A DNA stretch of 55,152 nucleotides from Microbacteriaceae bacterium VKM Ac-2855 (GTDB lineage Bacteria > Actinomycetota > Actinomycetes > Actinomycetales > Microbacteriaceae), in contig JABMLG010000008.1 in the NCBI GenBank assembly GCA_013204985.1, forward strand, positions 205,477-260,628, given 5' to 3'. Positions within the stretch are counted from its first letter, which is position 1, and every line of letters starts with the position of its first letter. Under the pieces are notes generated by a model. The model saw only the letters and a program-made list of their open reading frames with translations. It was not told the origin of the DNA and did no database searches. Made by a program: the position numbers and the translations under genes. This document shows positions 34,283 to 42,934 of the stretch, one piece after another.

Positions 34283-35530
34283 TTACTTCGCGTTGGCGGT
34301 GTCGAGCGCGTCCTGGAGGTTCGTCTGGAAGGTTTCCAGGATCGCCTCGGGGTCGGCGGTGGCGATTCCTTCGAGCGACGCGTTGAAGTCCGTGATCACG
34401 GTCGCGGCGCCGGCGAAGGCGACGGGGCTGACGGCGTAGTCGTTGCCCGCGACGAACGCCGCGTTCTCGGGGTACTTCGTCGCGTACTCAGCGGCACCGG
34501 TCTCGGTCGAGGGGATGACGCCGAACGCGTCGGAGAACGCGAGCTGCTGCTCATCGCTCGTGAGGTAGGAGACGAGAGACTCGGCGGACTCGGCGGTGTC
34601 GCTGTCGGCGGGGATGCCCCAGCAGTTGCTGAAGGTGAAGGTCGACTTGCCGCCGGGACCGGCAGGCAGCTCGGCGATCGTGTACTTCACGTCCGGGTAG
34701 TCGGCCTTCAGGGCGCCGTTGATCCAGGGACCCTCGATGACCATCGCTGCAGCGCCCTTGCCGAACGCTTCTCCGGACCAGCCGGAGTCGATGTCGGCAG
34801 GGAACTTCAGCACTCCGTCGGAGAGCAGTTTCTGGACCTCTTCGAGTCCCGCCACGTTCTCGGGCGTGTTCACGGTGGCGGTGGTGCCGTCCTCGGAGAT
34901 GAGGGTGCCGCCGGCCTGGTTCATGAAGGTGCCGATGCGCGCGTACTCGGGACCGAAGGAGAGACCTGCGACGGAGTCGGTGGTGAGCTTCTGCGCCGCG
35001 GATTCGAGCGATGCCCAGTCCGTGGGAATGTCGGCGTCGGTCAGCCCGGCGGCGGCCCACAGGTCGGTGTTGATGACGAGTCCGAGCGTCGAGAAGTCCT
35101 TCGGCTCGCAGTAGAACTGGTCGTCGTAGCTGAACGCGTCCTTGAGCGCCGGGTAGAACGCGTCGGCGTTCTCGGCGTCCTGGGCGTAGGGCTCGAGGTA
35201 GCGGTTGCTCGCGTACGTCTGGAACTGGTCCCAGCTCATGTAGAAGAGATCCGGCGGGTTGCCGCCAGAGAATCCCTGCCCGAGCTGCTGCGTGAGGTCG
35301 CTGGCGATGACGGTGTCGACCGTCGTGCCGTTCTCCGATGCCCAGGCGTCGTTGGCAGCCTTCACCGCGGTTCCCTCGGCGTCGCTGGAAGAGGCGATGA
35401 GGACGGTGAGACCGTCCGGGGAGCCGCCGGCACCATCGCTGGAGGAGTCGGAGGAGCAGGCCGTCAGGGTGACGAGCATGCCTGTGGCGACGAGTGCGGC
35501 ACTCCAACGTGCCGTACGGGTGATGTTCAT
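34283..35530 (-). CDS. Sugar-binding lipoprotein of ABC transporter
   Basis: 415 aa. Lipobox LVTLTAC with Cys25, then a Ser/Asp-rich linker and a family-1 extracellular solute-binding fold: DLFYMSWDQFQTYASNRYLE, FGKGAAAMVIEGPWINGAL and YTIAELPAGPGGKSTFTFSN. It binds an oligosaccharide; next to the debranching-type glucosidase a maltodextrin or isomalto-type sugar is plausible. GAAAGGTCAGC precedes the ATG. Confidence 0.9.
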   Translation of the reverse strand: MNITRTARWSAALVATGMLVTLTACSSDSSSDGAGGSPDGLTVLIASSSDAEGTAVKAANDAWASENGTTVDTVIASDLTQQLGQGFSGGNPPDLFYMSWDQFQTYASNRYLEPYAQDAENADAFYPALKDAFSYDDQFYCEPKDFSTLGLVINTDLWAAAGLTDADIPTDWASLESAAQKLTTDSVAGLSFGPEYARIGTFMNQAGGTLISEDGTTATVNTPENVAGLEEVQKLLSDGVLKFPADIDSGWSGEAFGKGAAAMVIEGPWINGALKADYPDVKYTIAELPAGPGGKSTFTFSNCWGIPADSDTAESAESLVSYLTSDEQQLAFSDAFGVIPSTETGAAEYATKYPENAAFVAGNDYAVSPVAFAGAATVITDFNASLEGIATADPEAILETFQTNLQDALDTANAK

Positions 35531-35576
35531 TGCTGACCTTTCATCGGTGGAGAAGAGCCGGTAGTAGACCGGGGTC

Positions 35577-36659
35577 TTAGAAGGAAGGAAGAGTGGTGGG
35601 AGTGGTCGAGCCGGGTTCTATGTGCAGCGGGGACCGTGTGATGAGCTGAGGGGTGATCAGACGGTGTGCTTCGCCGGCGGTGAGGCCGTGTGGGATCACG
35701 GTCGAGCCGGACGGCCCCAGGAGCAGTTCGAGGGCGCCTGCGGCGACTTCGTTCATGTTCTGCTCGACGCTGGACAGGCCCAGGGCGGCGGCGACCGGCG
35801 TGTTGTCGAAGCCGGTGATCGCGACGTCGGCGCGGCCGAGCGCAGTGGTGGCCATGAAGGCGCCCAGTGCGGCGGAATCGGAGACGCAAACGATGCCCTG
35901 GAGGTCGGGGTGCGCGGTCAGAAGCTCCGATGTTGCTCGCCGCGCGTCGTTGATGTCGATGGTCGCTGTCACCGACAGTGCCTCGAGAGCGTCGGAGTCT
36001 AGGTCGGAATGCGCCGTCATACTCGCCCACCATCCGGTGCGGCGGTCATCGCCGGTGCCCTGGTCGCTCGGCCAGCCGAGGAATGCGACGCGACGCAGAC
36101 CCTCGCCGAGCAGCTGATCGGTCGCGGCGCGGACACCGGCGGCGCCGTCGACATCCACCCACAGGTGCTGCGGGCTGTTGACGTCGTCCGCTCCCCACGG
36201 GCGTCCGAAGGCGACGAAGGGAACAGCGTTCTCGGTCAGCCAACGACTTCTCTCGTCGCCGGCGTATGTGGCGGTCAGGATGATCGCATCGACGTCGGCG
36301 CCGTCGCGCAGCCGCGCGAGCTCCGCGATTTCCTCGGCCGGCGATGCCGCCGTGTACAGAAGGACCCGCAGGCCGCGCTGCGCGGCGAGTTCCGTGACCG
36401 CGTGAAGGAAGCGATCCAGCAGTGTCCCCGAGATGCCGTCGAGGACCGGCTCCAAGCGCACTCCGATCGTTCCCGAGCGCCGAGTGCGTAGGCGACGAGC
36501 CGATGCATCCGGACGGTAGCCGAGCTCCTGGATCGCCCCGACGACGCGCTCCCGCGTCGCGGGTCGGACGATGTCCGGGGAGTTGAGGACATTGGAGACC
36601 GTCTGCCGGGACACGCCGGCGAGAGCTGCGACGTCCGAGACGGTGGGAAGACCGGCCAC
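35577..36659 (-). CDS. LacI-family regulator of the sugar importer
   Basis: 360 aa. HTH PTVSDVAALAGVSRQTVSNV with hinge GYRPDASARRLRTRRSGTIG. The effector domain ends ITGFDNTPVAAALGLSSVEQN. It lies first in the same direction as the binding protein (46-bp gap) and divergent from the glucosidase gene, so it probably represses both directions through the two palindromes upstream, including its own gene. Confidence 0.9.
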   Translation of the reverse strand: MAGLPTVSDVAALAGVSRQTVSNVLNSPDIVRPATRERVVGAIQELGYRPDASARRLRTRRSGTIGVRLEPVLDGISGTLLDRFLHAVTELAAQRGLRVLLYTAASPAEEIAELARLRDGADVDAIILTATYAGDERSRWLTENAVPFVAFGRPWGADDVNSPQHLWVDVDGAAGVRAATDQLLGEGLRRVAFLGWPSDQGTGDDRRTGWWASMTAHSDLDSDALEALSVTATIDINDARRATSELLTAHPDLQGIVCVSDSAALGAFMATTALGRADVAITGFDNTPVAAALGLSSVEQNMNEVAAGALELLLGPSGSTVIPHGLTAGEAHRLITPQLITRSPLHIEPGSTTPTTLPSF

Positions 36660-36719
36660 GAGAGCCTCCTCAGTTCCAGAGTTGAGCCGAGAAGAATCCG
36701 CTCGGCGATGAACGCTTGA

Positions 36720-36733
36720 TTTGAACGATCAAG
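36720..36733. promoter_or_regulatory. LacI operator candidate 1
   Basis: TTTGAACGATCAAG, an imperfect version of operator 2 with the central CG kept. 61 bp upstream of lacI on the minus strand. Confidence 0.65.
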
Positions 36734-36785
36734 CCATGTGGCGGACGGGGCACTCGCAGGAAGAACTCCGATCCACCTTTGCGGC

Positions 36786-36799
36786 TTTGATCGATCAAA
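36786..36799. promoter_or_regulatory. LacI operator candidate 2
   Basis: TTTGATCGATCAAA, a perfect 14-bp palindrome with central CG, the classic LacI-family form. Its centre is 66 bp from that of operator 1, allowing looping. A TATGTT -10-like hexamer for the glucosidase gene follows at about 36804. Confidence 0.8.
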
Positions 36800-36915
36800 T
36801 GTTATGTTACCTGTCGAGCGGCGGGTGTCAACCGTCGCGGTCGAGACGCTTCTCGGCCACCCCCGTCATCCATCTGCACGGCTCGCCGCGCCCACGATTC
36901 ACTGAGGAGTCGACT

Positions 36916-38904
36916 GTGAACGACACCGTTTCCGTCTTGATGACCGATCCTGTTGCCGTCTCGCGGGGAGAGACGCTGCAGCCTCTGCTGCACGCGGAGT
37001 CGATGCTGTTGTGTGCGCCGGTGCAGATCTGGTCGAGTCCCGACGGGCAGGTGGGCAGCGCTCCCATCCACGGCCTCTACAGCGGAGACACTCGTATCGT
37101 GTCCCTGCTGGAAGCGACGGTCGGCGGGCGCAACGGGGAGCACGTCGCCGCGTTCCGGGACTCCGCGGCGACCGAGACCTACGTGTCGCTGCTGCGCCAC
37201 CTCGACGACGAGGTTGCAGACCCGCGCGTTCGGCTCGTGCGTCGCCGAGACGTCGACGGGACCTCGCTGCGCGAGACTCTCACAGTGGAATCCGCGCGCG
37301 GCGAAGCTGTTGACACGATCGTGGAAGTGCGTCTGCGCGCGGACTTCTCTGTCATGCACATCGTCAAGGCCGGCCTCGTCGAGGACATCGATATCGAGAC
37401 GGTCCGCGGGACCGGATCCGTCACCTGGCGCACGGCGAGCACCGACGCGCGCGTGCACGCGATCGGAGCGGACATGAGTATCGACGAAGCCGAGCTGGTT
37501 CTGACGTGGCCGATCACGATCCCCGCACATGGCTCGATCCGGCTCGACTGGGGCATCACCGTCGAGGACCGAGAATCCGTCGTCGCAGCGGCCCCCGGAA
37601 CACCCCAATGGCAGGACGTCTCGGTCACCAGCGGCGACTTCCGGCTCTCGCGATGGGTGCATACGGCACTCGAGGACCTGACCGGCCTGCGCATGGTCAC
37701 CACAGCACGCCCGGAAGACGTCTTCCTCGCCGCGGGTGCTCCTTGGTTCTTCACCCTCTTCGGCCGCGACTCCCTCTGGGCCGCGCGCATGCTCCTCCCG
37801 CTCGGCACCGACCTCGCCGCCTCCACACTGCGCGTCCTCGCCGAGCTTCAAGGCACGGACACCGACGCGGAGACGGCCGAGCAGCCCGGCAAGATCATGC
37901 ACGAGCTGCGACCCCAGGTGCTCACCATCCCCGGGGAGGACGTCTCGCTGCCACCGCTCTATTACGGCACCGTCGACGCCACTCCGCTGTGGATCACGCT
38001 CCTGCACGAAGCATGGAAGTGGGGCCTGCCCGACGCAGAAGTCCAAGCGCTCATGCCCCACCTCGACGCCGCACTCGCGTGGCTCCGCGACCACGCCGAC
38101 AGCGATGGCGACGGGTTCCTCGAGTACATCGACACCACCGGCCACGGCCTCGCAAACCAGGGGTGGAAGGACTCCGGCGACTCGATCCAATGGCAGGACG
38201 GGACTCTCGCCGAAGGACCGATCGCGCTCTGCGAAGTGCAGGCGTACGCGTACGAGGCGGCCCTCGCCGCCGCCGAGCTCCTCGAGCACTTCGGACGCCC
38301 TGGTAACGAGTGGACCGACTACGCAGCCGCCATGAAAGCACGCTTCGCGGACGCGTTCTGGATCGCGGACGGCAACGGCGGATACCCCGCGATCGCTCTC
38401 GACGCACACAAGCGTCCCGTCAACACCGTCACCAGCAACATCGGCCACCTTCTCGGCACCGGCATCCTCACCACGGAGCAGAGCACCCGCGTCGCCCAGC
38501 TGCTCGTTTCGCCCGAAATGAACTCCGGCTTCGGGCTGCGCACCCTCTCCACCGACGCCGACGGCTACTGGCCCCTCTCCTACCACGGCGGTTCCGTCTG
38601 GACTCATGACACCGCGATCGCGATCACCGGCCTCGCTCGCGAAGGGTTCGATGCCGAGGCGGCCACCCTCGCGCAGGGGCTTCTTGCCGCCGCGGAGAGC
38701 TTCGACTACCGGGTCCCCGAGCTGCACTCCGGAGACGCCGCGCACGCATTCAAGGCGGCAGTGCCGTACCCGGCCGCGTGCCGGCCGCAAGCGTGGTCGG
38801 CCGCCGCGTCCATTGCCGTACTCGCTGTGGCTGCAGGCTTATCACCCGAAGGGACCTCCGCCACCGCCAACTCGACGATTGCAGGCCCCGTCTCGCTGCG
38901 ATAG
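36916..38904 (+). CDS. Glycogen-debranching-type (amylo-alpha-1,6-glucosidase-like) glycosidase
   Basis: 662 aa. N-terminal GDE-type beta-sandwich (about 20-230; GLYSGDTRIVSLLEATVGG), then an (alpha/alpha)6 barrel with FFTLFGRDSLWAARMLLPL and GLANQGWKDSGDSIQWQDG, the GH15/GH63-like active-site segments seen in debranching-like enzymes. There is no signal peptide, so it hydrolyses imported oligosaccharide in the cytoplasm. The GTG at 36916 follows GAGGAGT; upstream in-frame codons would span the operators. Divergent from the importer operon; the two form one sugar-use regulon. Confidence 0.85.
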   Translation: MNDTVSVLMTDPVAVSRGETLQPLLHAESMLLCAPVQIWSSPDGQVGSAPIHGLYSGDTRIVSLLEATVGGRNGEHVAAFRDSAATETYVSLLRHLDDEVADPRVRLVRRRDVDGTSLRETLTVESARGEAVDTIVEVRLRADFSVMHIVKAGLVEDIDIETVRGTGSVTWRTASTDARVHAIGADMSIDEAELVLTWPITIPAHGSIRLDWGITVEDRESVVAAAPGTPQWQDVSVTSGDFRLSRWVHTALEDLTGLRMVTTARPEDVFLAAGAPWFFTLFGRDSLWAARMLLPLGTDLAASTLRVLAELQGTDTDAETAEQPGKIMHELRPQVLTIPGEDVSLPPLYYGTVDATPLWITLLHEAWKWGLPDAEVQALMPHLDAALAWLRDHADSDGDGFLEYIDTTGHGLANQGWKDSGDSIQWQDGTLAEGPIALCEVQAYAYEAALAAAELLEHFGRPGNEWTDYAAAMKARFADAFWIADGNGGYPAIALDAHKRPVNTVTSNIGHLLGTGILTTEQSTRVAQLLVSPEMNSGFGLRTLSTDADGYWPLSYHGGSVWTHDTAIAITGLAREGFDAEAATLAQGLLAAAESFDYRVPELHSGDAAHAFKAAVPYPAACRPQAWSAAASIAVLAVAAGLSPEGTSATANSTIAGPVSLR

Positions 38905-38908
38905 TTCA

Positions 38909-38929
38909 GCCAGTCGCCAAGCGACTGGC
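38909..38929 (+). terminator. Terminator-like hairpin after the glucosidase gene
   Basis: GCCAGTCGC-caa-GCGACTGGC, a perfect 9-bp stem with a 3-nt loop, 5 bp past the stop codon. No T-tract, as is common in actinobacteria. Confidence 0.7.
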
Positions 38930-39260
38930 ACTGGCTCTGGAAAGTTCGTGAGCCTCGGAATGCGCAGCAACAGCTTTCTGAGACATGCGGTCCGGCGGTC
39001 GTTCCGCCCTCGACAGTTCCGGGTTCACGGGGCACCAGGGTGTCTCGCGGGCGCGGGCGCGGGCGTTCGGGTAGATGAGGCCCCCGCCGTCTTCGCGGGA
39101 GGCATTTCGGCGGTGCTGCAGGCCGGTGCGGGCGCTACGACGTCGAGCAAGCGGATGACGTGGTGCCTCATCGGGTCAGCGTATTGACGCACCATGCTTG
39201 GAATCCGGTGTCCGGCTGGGGGATCGGCGCGCTGATGGTGGCGTGAATCGTGCGCGGGCC
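38930..39260. other. Intergenic region, nothing recognised
   Basis: About 330 bp between the glucosidase hairpin and the stop of the small lipoprotein gene. Frames here are short and lack coding character. Confidence 0.4.
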
Positions 39261-39782
39261 CTAGCCGCCCATGCCCGGTTCGGCCCAGGAGGCGAGTTCC
39301 GTTCCGGCAGCGGTGCACGCTGCGCCGAGGTCGCTGATGATCGAGCCCCATTCCGCGGAGTCCGGGTCGTACGTCCAACCCTGCGGCGTGGGCGGTGTGT
39401 CCTTCAGGTAGGTGGTGACCGCGGTTTTCGCGGCAGTCAGTGCTGGGTCTGTGGTCGTAACCGTCGTGAGCTGGAATGCCTGCCGGGCGAGGAATTGGGC
39501 GTAAGCGTCGTCGTCCAGTTCGCCCTGCTGGTGATGCCATTGCGTGGTCCAGCCAAGGCTGAGGAGTGAACTGTAGCGGCCGCAGGCGTAGGATGCGGAT
39601 GTGTCGCCACCGGTGGATGGGGCGGCTGACGGTGTCGCGGTCACTGTGACGGTCGTTGTGGGTGCGGGGCTTCGTGCTTCGGCCGTCCCAGCGCATCCGG
39701 TCAATGGGGCGAGCGTGAGAGCGACGGCGATGAAGGCCGACATCCGAAGAGGTGCGGCGGCGATTATTCGTGATTTCCCCAT
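39261..39782 (-). CDS. Small secreted lipoprotein of unknown function
   Basis: About 173 aa. Lipoprotein signal ending APLTGC (Cys30), then a Thr/Ser/Pro-rich linker (PTTTVTVTATPSAAPSTGG) and a roughly 110-aa helical domain with Cys residues in SYACGRYSSLL and GAACTAAG. I do not recognise the family. The ATG at 39782 gives a normal signal peptide with a charged start; ATG 39740 and 39824 are alternatives. Probably anchored on the outer face of the membrane. Confidence 0.65.
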   Translation of the reverse strand: MGKSRIIAAAPLRMSAFIAVALTLAPLTGCAGTAEARSPAPTTTVTVTATPSAAPSTGGDTSASYACGRYSSLLSLGWTTQWHHQQGELDDDAYAQFLARQAFQLTTVTTTDPALTAAKTAVTTYLKDTPPTPQGWTYDPDSAEWGSIISDLGAACTAAGTELASWAEPGMGG

Positions 39783-40176
<394 letters not shown>

Positions 40177-40596
40177 TCAATCGGCGCTGCACCAGAACTG
40201 CAGTTCCGCCCCGTTTCTGTAGAAGTAGTTCAGGCCCGTAAAACCGTGTCCGCCTCCGAGAGCTTCGCGCAAAGCGGCTGAGTTCGAGTACTGGTAGAGC
40301 GTTCGGAAGAGCAGGTCGCCTTCCAGGGCGAGCACGTCGACGCGAACGAAACGGCCCTCCGGGGCGTCTCCGGCGAACTCGATTCTCAGCTGCACGGTCG
40401 GATAGCTCAGCGACGGTCCCTCAAGGGAGTAGAGGCCGTCGCACCGCTCGATCACAATCCGGTCCATGAAGGCGCCGTCGTTGGTGTCTGCGCGGGGCTG
40501 ATAGTAGGCGGAGCAGGTGATCGATGCAGGCAGGTCGAGGGTCGACGTGGGATCAATGTGGCCGGCTTGCCGGTGGTGTCGAACTGCAGCGTTCAT
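40177..40596 (-). CDS. Hypothetical protein, 139 aa
   Basis: I do not recognise it. Soluble, mixed alpha/beta sequence with ITCSAYYQPRADTNDGAFMD near residue 30 and a conserved-looking end GHGFTGLNYFYRNGAELQFW. No signal peptide or membrane segment. The ATG at 40596 is assumed from the start of coding character. Lies 80 bp downstream of the GNAT gene in the same direction and may be co-transcribed. Confidence 0.55.
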   Translation of the reverse strand: MNAAVRHHRQAGHIDPTSTLDLPASITCSAYYQPRADTNDGAFMDRIVIERCDGLYSLEGPSLSYPTVQLRIEFAGDAPEGRFVRVDVLALEGDLLFRTLYQYSNSAALREALGGGHGFTGLNYFYRNGAELQFWCSAD

Positions 40597-40676
40597 GGTC
40601 AGAGCGTACGGGTCACGGGTTCGTGGGGGCCTGTACCACCCTGGCTGGGAAACGCTGCGCAGAAGGATGAGGATGG

Positions 40677-41252
40677 TCAGCCGGTCATGTGCGAGGAATA
40701 CCGATTCTGTTTCCACTCCTCCGCGAGAATCGCGTAGACCGCACAGTCGATCCAGGTCTCTCCGCGTTTCTCGCTCTTGAGAAACAGGGCCTCTCGGCGC
40801 AGGCCCATCCGTTCCATCGCGTGCACGGAGCCGCGGTTGTGAGCTGCGGCGCGACCGATGATGCGATGCAGGCCGAGCGGTCCGAACGCTACCTCGAGCA
40901 GGGCGGCGCCGGCTTCGAGCGAGTAGCCCAGGCCGGCCGTTTCGGGGTGGAGGAACATGCCGATTTCGCCCTGCTGTCCGTCCGCGGATCGAATGAGGAC
41001 GGCGTCACCGACCAGTGCCGTCGATGCGCGGACCTCGATACCGTAGAAACGACGGTGACCTGGTTCGTGCAGCTCCCATTCGGATTCCCGCTCCGCGAGC
41101 CACGGGACGTACTGCCCCTTCGCCAGTGGAGGATGCCCGAGGTATCGAGAGGCGTGCGCGTCTCCCCGATAGGCCATAACGGCCGACTCGTCTTCCCTGC
41201 TGAGGGGGCGTAGCCGGAGGCGCCGCGTGAGCAGATCGACCTCGTCTTCCAT
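40677..41252 (-). CDS. GNAT-family N-acetyltransferase (RimJ/RimL-like)
   Basis: 191 aa. TRRLRLRPLSREDESAVMAY at the N-terminus, EIGMFLHPETAGLGYSLEAG covering the acetyl-CoA-binding loop, and RAAAHNRGSVHAMERMGLRR at the C-terminal part are typical of the RimJ/RimL type. The usual target is the N-terminus of a ribosomal protein or a small amine, but no specific substrate can be named. Confidence 0.85.
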   Translation of the reverse strand: MEDEVDLLTRRLRLRPLSREDESAVMAYRGDAHASRYLGHPPLAKGQYVPWLAERESEWELHEPGHRRFYGIEVRASTALVGDAVLIRSADGQQGEIGMFLHPETAGLGYSLEAGAALLEVAFGPLGLHRIIGRAAAHNRGSVHAMERMGLRREALFLKSEKRGETWIDCAVYAILAEEWKQNRYSSHMTG

Positions 41253-41349
41253 GTGCTCAGGCTAGGGGCTGCGCTGAGTCTCTCAATGGGGTCGTCTACG
41301 CGCTCGGGTCGGACAGTGACGGTGAGGTCCATGACCTCCGAATAGGCGG

Positions 41350-41841
41350 TCAGTTCGTCTCTGCTGCGACGACGAGAGGTTCTGGAGCTATCGCTTGAGG
41401 GCTCTGCGCGGTTGCGGTGAAGGAGAGCGGCGTGATGTCGAAGCGCATGTCGAAGGCGACCGGCGGTAGCGCTTGGCCGGGATCGATTGACCCGGCCCAG
41501 AACGCGGTGACGATGTTGCCGTCCGCGTACTCGCCCAGTGTCCATCCCGCTTGTGCACCGTTGGACAGTCCGTAGCAGGTGCCCGTCTCCTCGGCCGGGG
41601 TGAAGAGGAGTTGCACCGATGCGCTGGTGACGGGGGAGGTTCCGCCGATGACTTCGAGTTGGACGCCGGGCTTGTAGAACGGTGCGCCGGTGACGGCGAA
41701 CGTCCAGGTGCGCCAGTGCAGCTCGCCACCGACGCTGGCCGCTGCCGCGGGCGCGTTCAGGGAGACCATGACAACTGGAGCAGCCCAGGCTCCCGCCCGT
41801 ACGAGGCTGCGTCGATCGAGATCACTGCTGTTATGCGTCAT
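41350..41841 (-). CDS. Tat-exported small protein of unknown function
   Basis: 163 aa. Tat signal: DLDRRSLVRAGAWAAPVVMV with an RR pair (Arg10-Arg11) and cleavage after APAAAAS. The mature part is a roughly 130-aa beta-rich domain (WRTWTFAVTGAPFYKPGVQL, CYGLSNGAQAGWTLGEYAD). No family recognised. The ATG at 41841 follows GGGGG; an upstream in-frame region lacks coding character. Divergent from the AraC gene, with a shared 163-bp upstream region. Confidence 0.7.
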   Translation of the reverse strand: MTHNSSDLDRRSLVRAGAWAAPVVMVSLNAPAAAASVGGELHWRTWTFAVTGAPFYKPGVQLEVIGGTSPVTSASVQLLFTPAEETGTCYGLSNGAQAGWTLGEYADGNIVTAFWAGSIDPGQALPPVAFDMRFDITPLSFTATAQSPQAIAPEPLVVAAETN

Positions 41842-42004
41842 GGGACCCCCGGTCCGGTTGTGGGTAGGCGCCCCATTCGGAACAGGGAAGCCGTAGCCTT
41901 TCGGGGCACGATATCCCAACGACGCCATCTCGACGGGATTCGTAACGCACTCTTCTCCTGAGACGGGCGGGTGGCTGAAAGCGCCTCCCGCGATACCCTC
42001 GAAC

Positions 42005-42886
42005 GTGTTCATCCGCGACGGATTCCCGGGGCAGCGTCTCCGCGTGCTTCCCGCACAGCTCGTCCACTCCGCGCTCGCGCGACCCGTCACGGAACGGATG
42101 CTCGTCACCGATGCCGGCTACTTCCCGCATGCCGCCGCGCACGGGCGTTCTCGTCCGAGCGGTGCCGCGCAGACGATCGTCATGGCATGCGCCGACGGCG
42201 TGGGATGGATCGAAGTGGACGGACGCGAGCCTGCTCGTGTGGGCGCCGGCGCCGTTGTCGTCATCCCCGCAGGAATCCCGCACCGGTACCGCGCGGATTC
42301 GAACGATCCGTGGTCGATCTGGTGGATGCACGTGCAGGGGCAGGATGCGGACCAGCTCGTCTCGATCATCGTCGGGGACGAACTCGATCCGATCCTGCGC
42401 CCGGGAGACGTGTACTCCGTAGCCGCGTCGATCGAAGAGGCGGTGATGGCGCTGGAGCGGGACGACACCGAGCCGATGCTCTTCATCGCGGCCGGCGCCG
42501 CGTGGCGAACCCTGTCGCAGCTCGCATCGGAGCGGCTGCGTGGTCCTGCGCACTCGAGCGACCGCATCCAGGTTGTGCAGGATTTCCTGCGCACGCACCT
42601 GGTGAGCTCGTTCACGGTCGCCGAACTCGCGAAGCTCGCGGGCCTGAGCGTTTCGCATTTCTCGGTGCTGTTCAAGGCGTCGGCCGGCATCGGCGTCGTT
42701 GCCTACGTGAATCGGCTCCGGTGCGCGCGCGCGGGCGAACTGCTGATCACGACGGAGACCTCGATCGCTGACATCGCCGCGTCCGTGGGCTACGGGGATG
42801 CGTTCTACTTCTCGAGGCAGTTCCGCGCTCTCAACGGGCTGAGTCCGCGTGCGTTCCGGCAGCGTTCGAAGAAGGAAGCCTTCTGA
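42005..42886 (+). CDS. AraC-family transcriptional regulator
   Basis: 293 aa. N-terminal cupin-like sensor (about 50-150; VGAGAVVVIPAGIPHRYRAD), C-terminal double HTH (about 195-290): FTVAELAKLAGLSVSHFSVL and TSIADIAASVGYGDAFYFSR, ending FRALNGLSPRAFRQ. Convergent with the DUF5107-TPR gene and next to glycosidase genes, so it likely activates the GH35/DUF5107 genes in response to a sugar; this is inferred from position. The start codon is uncertain by a few residues. Confidence 0.88.
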   Translation: MFIRDGFPGQRLRVLPAQLVHSALARPVTERMLVTDAGYFPHAAAHGRSRPSGAAQTIVMACADGVGWIEVDGREPARVGAGAVVVIPAGIPHRYRADSNDPWSIWWMHVQGQDADQLVSIIVGDELDPILRPGDVYSVAASIEEAVMALERDDTEPMLFIAAGAAWRTLSQLASERLRGPAHSSDRIQVVQDFLRTHLVSSFTVAELAKLAGLSVSHFSVLFKASAGIGVVAYVNRLRCARAGELLITTETSIADIAASVGYGDAFYFSRQFRALNGLSPRAFRQRSKKEAF

Positions 42887-42934
42887 TGCTGCGGTACTCG
42901 GCCGGCTCGAACGGGAGGAACCGGCCGGGTCCGC

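Noticed and set aside
36802-38790. A 662-aa minus-strand frame opposite the glucosidase
   Set aside because: Shadow of a high-GC gene; no recognised motif.
41842-42004. A structured-looking leader upstream of the Tat-exported protein (possible riboswitch)
   Set aside because: I could not match it to c-di-GMP, c-di-AMP, cobalamin or other known consensus; hairpins are expected at this GC content.
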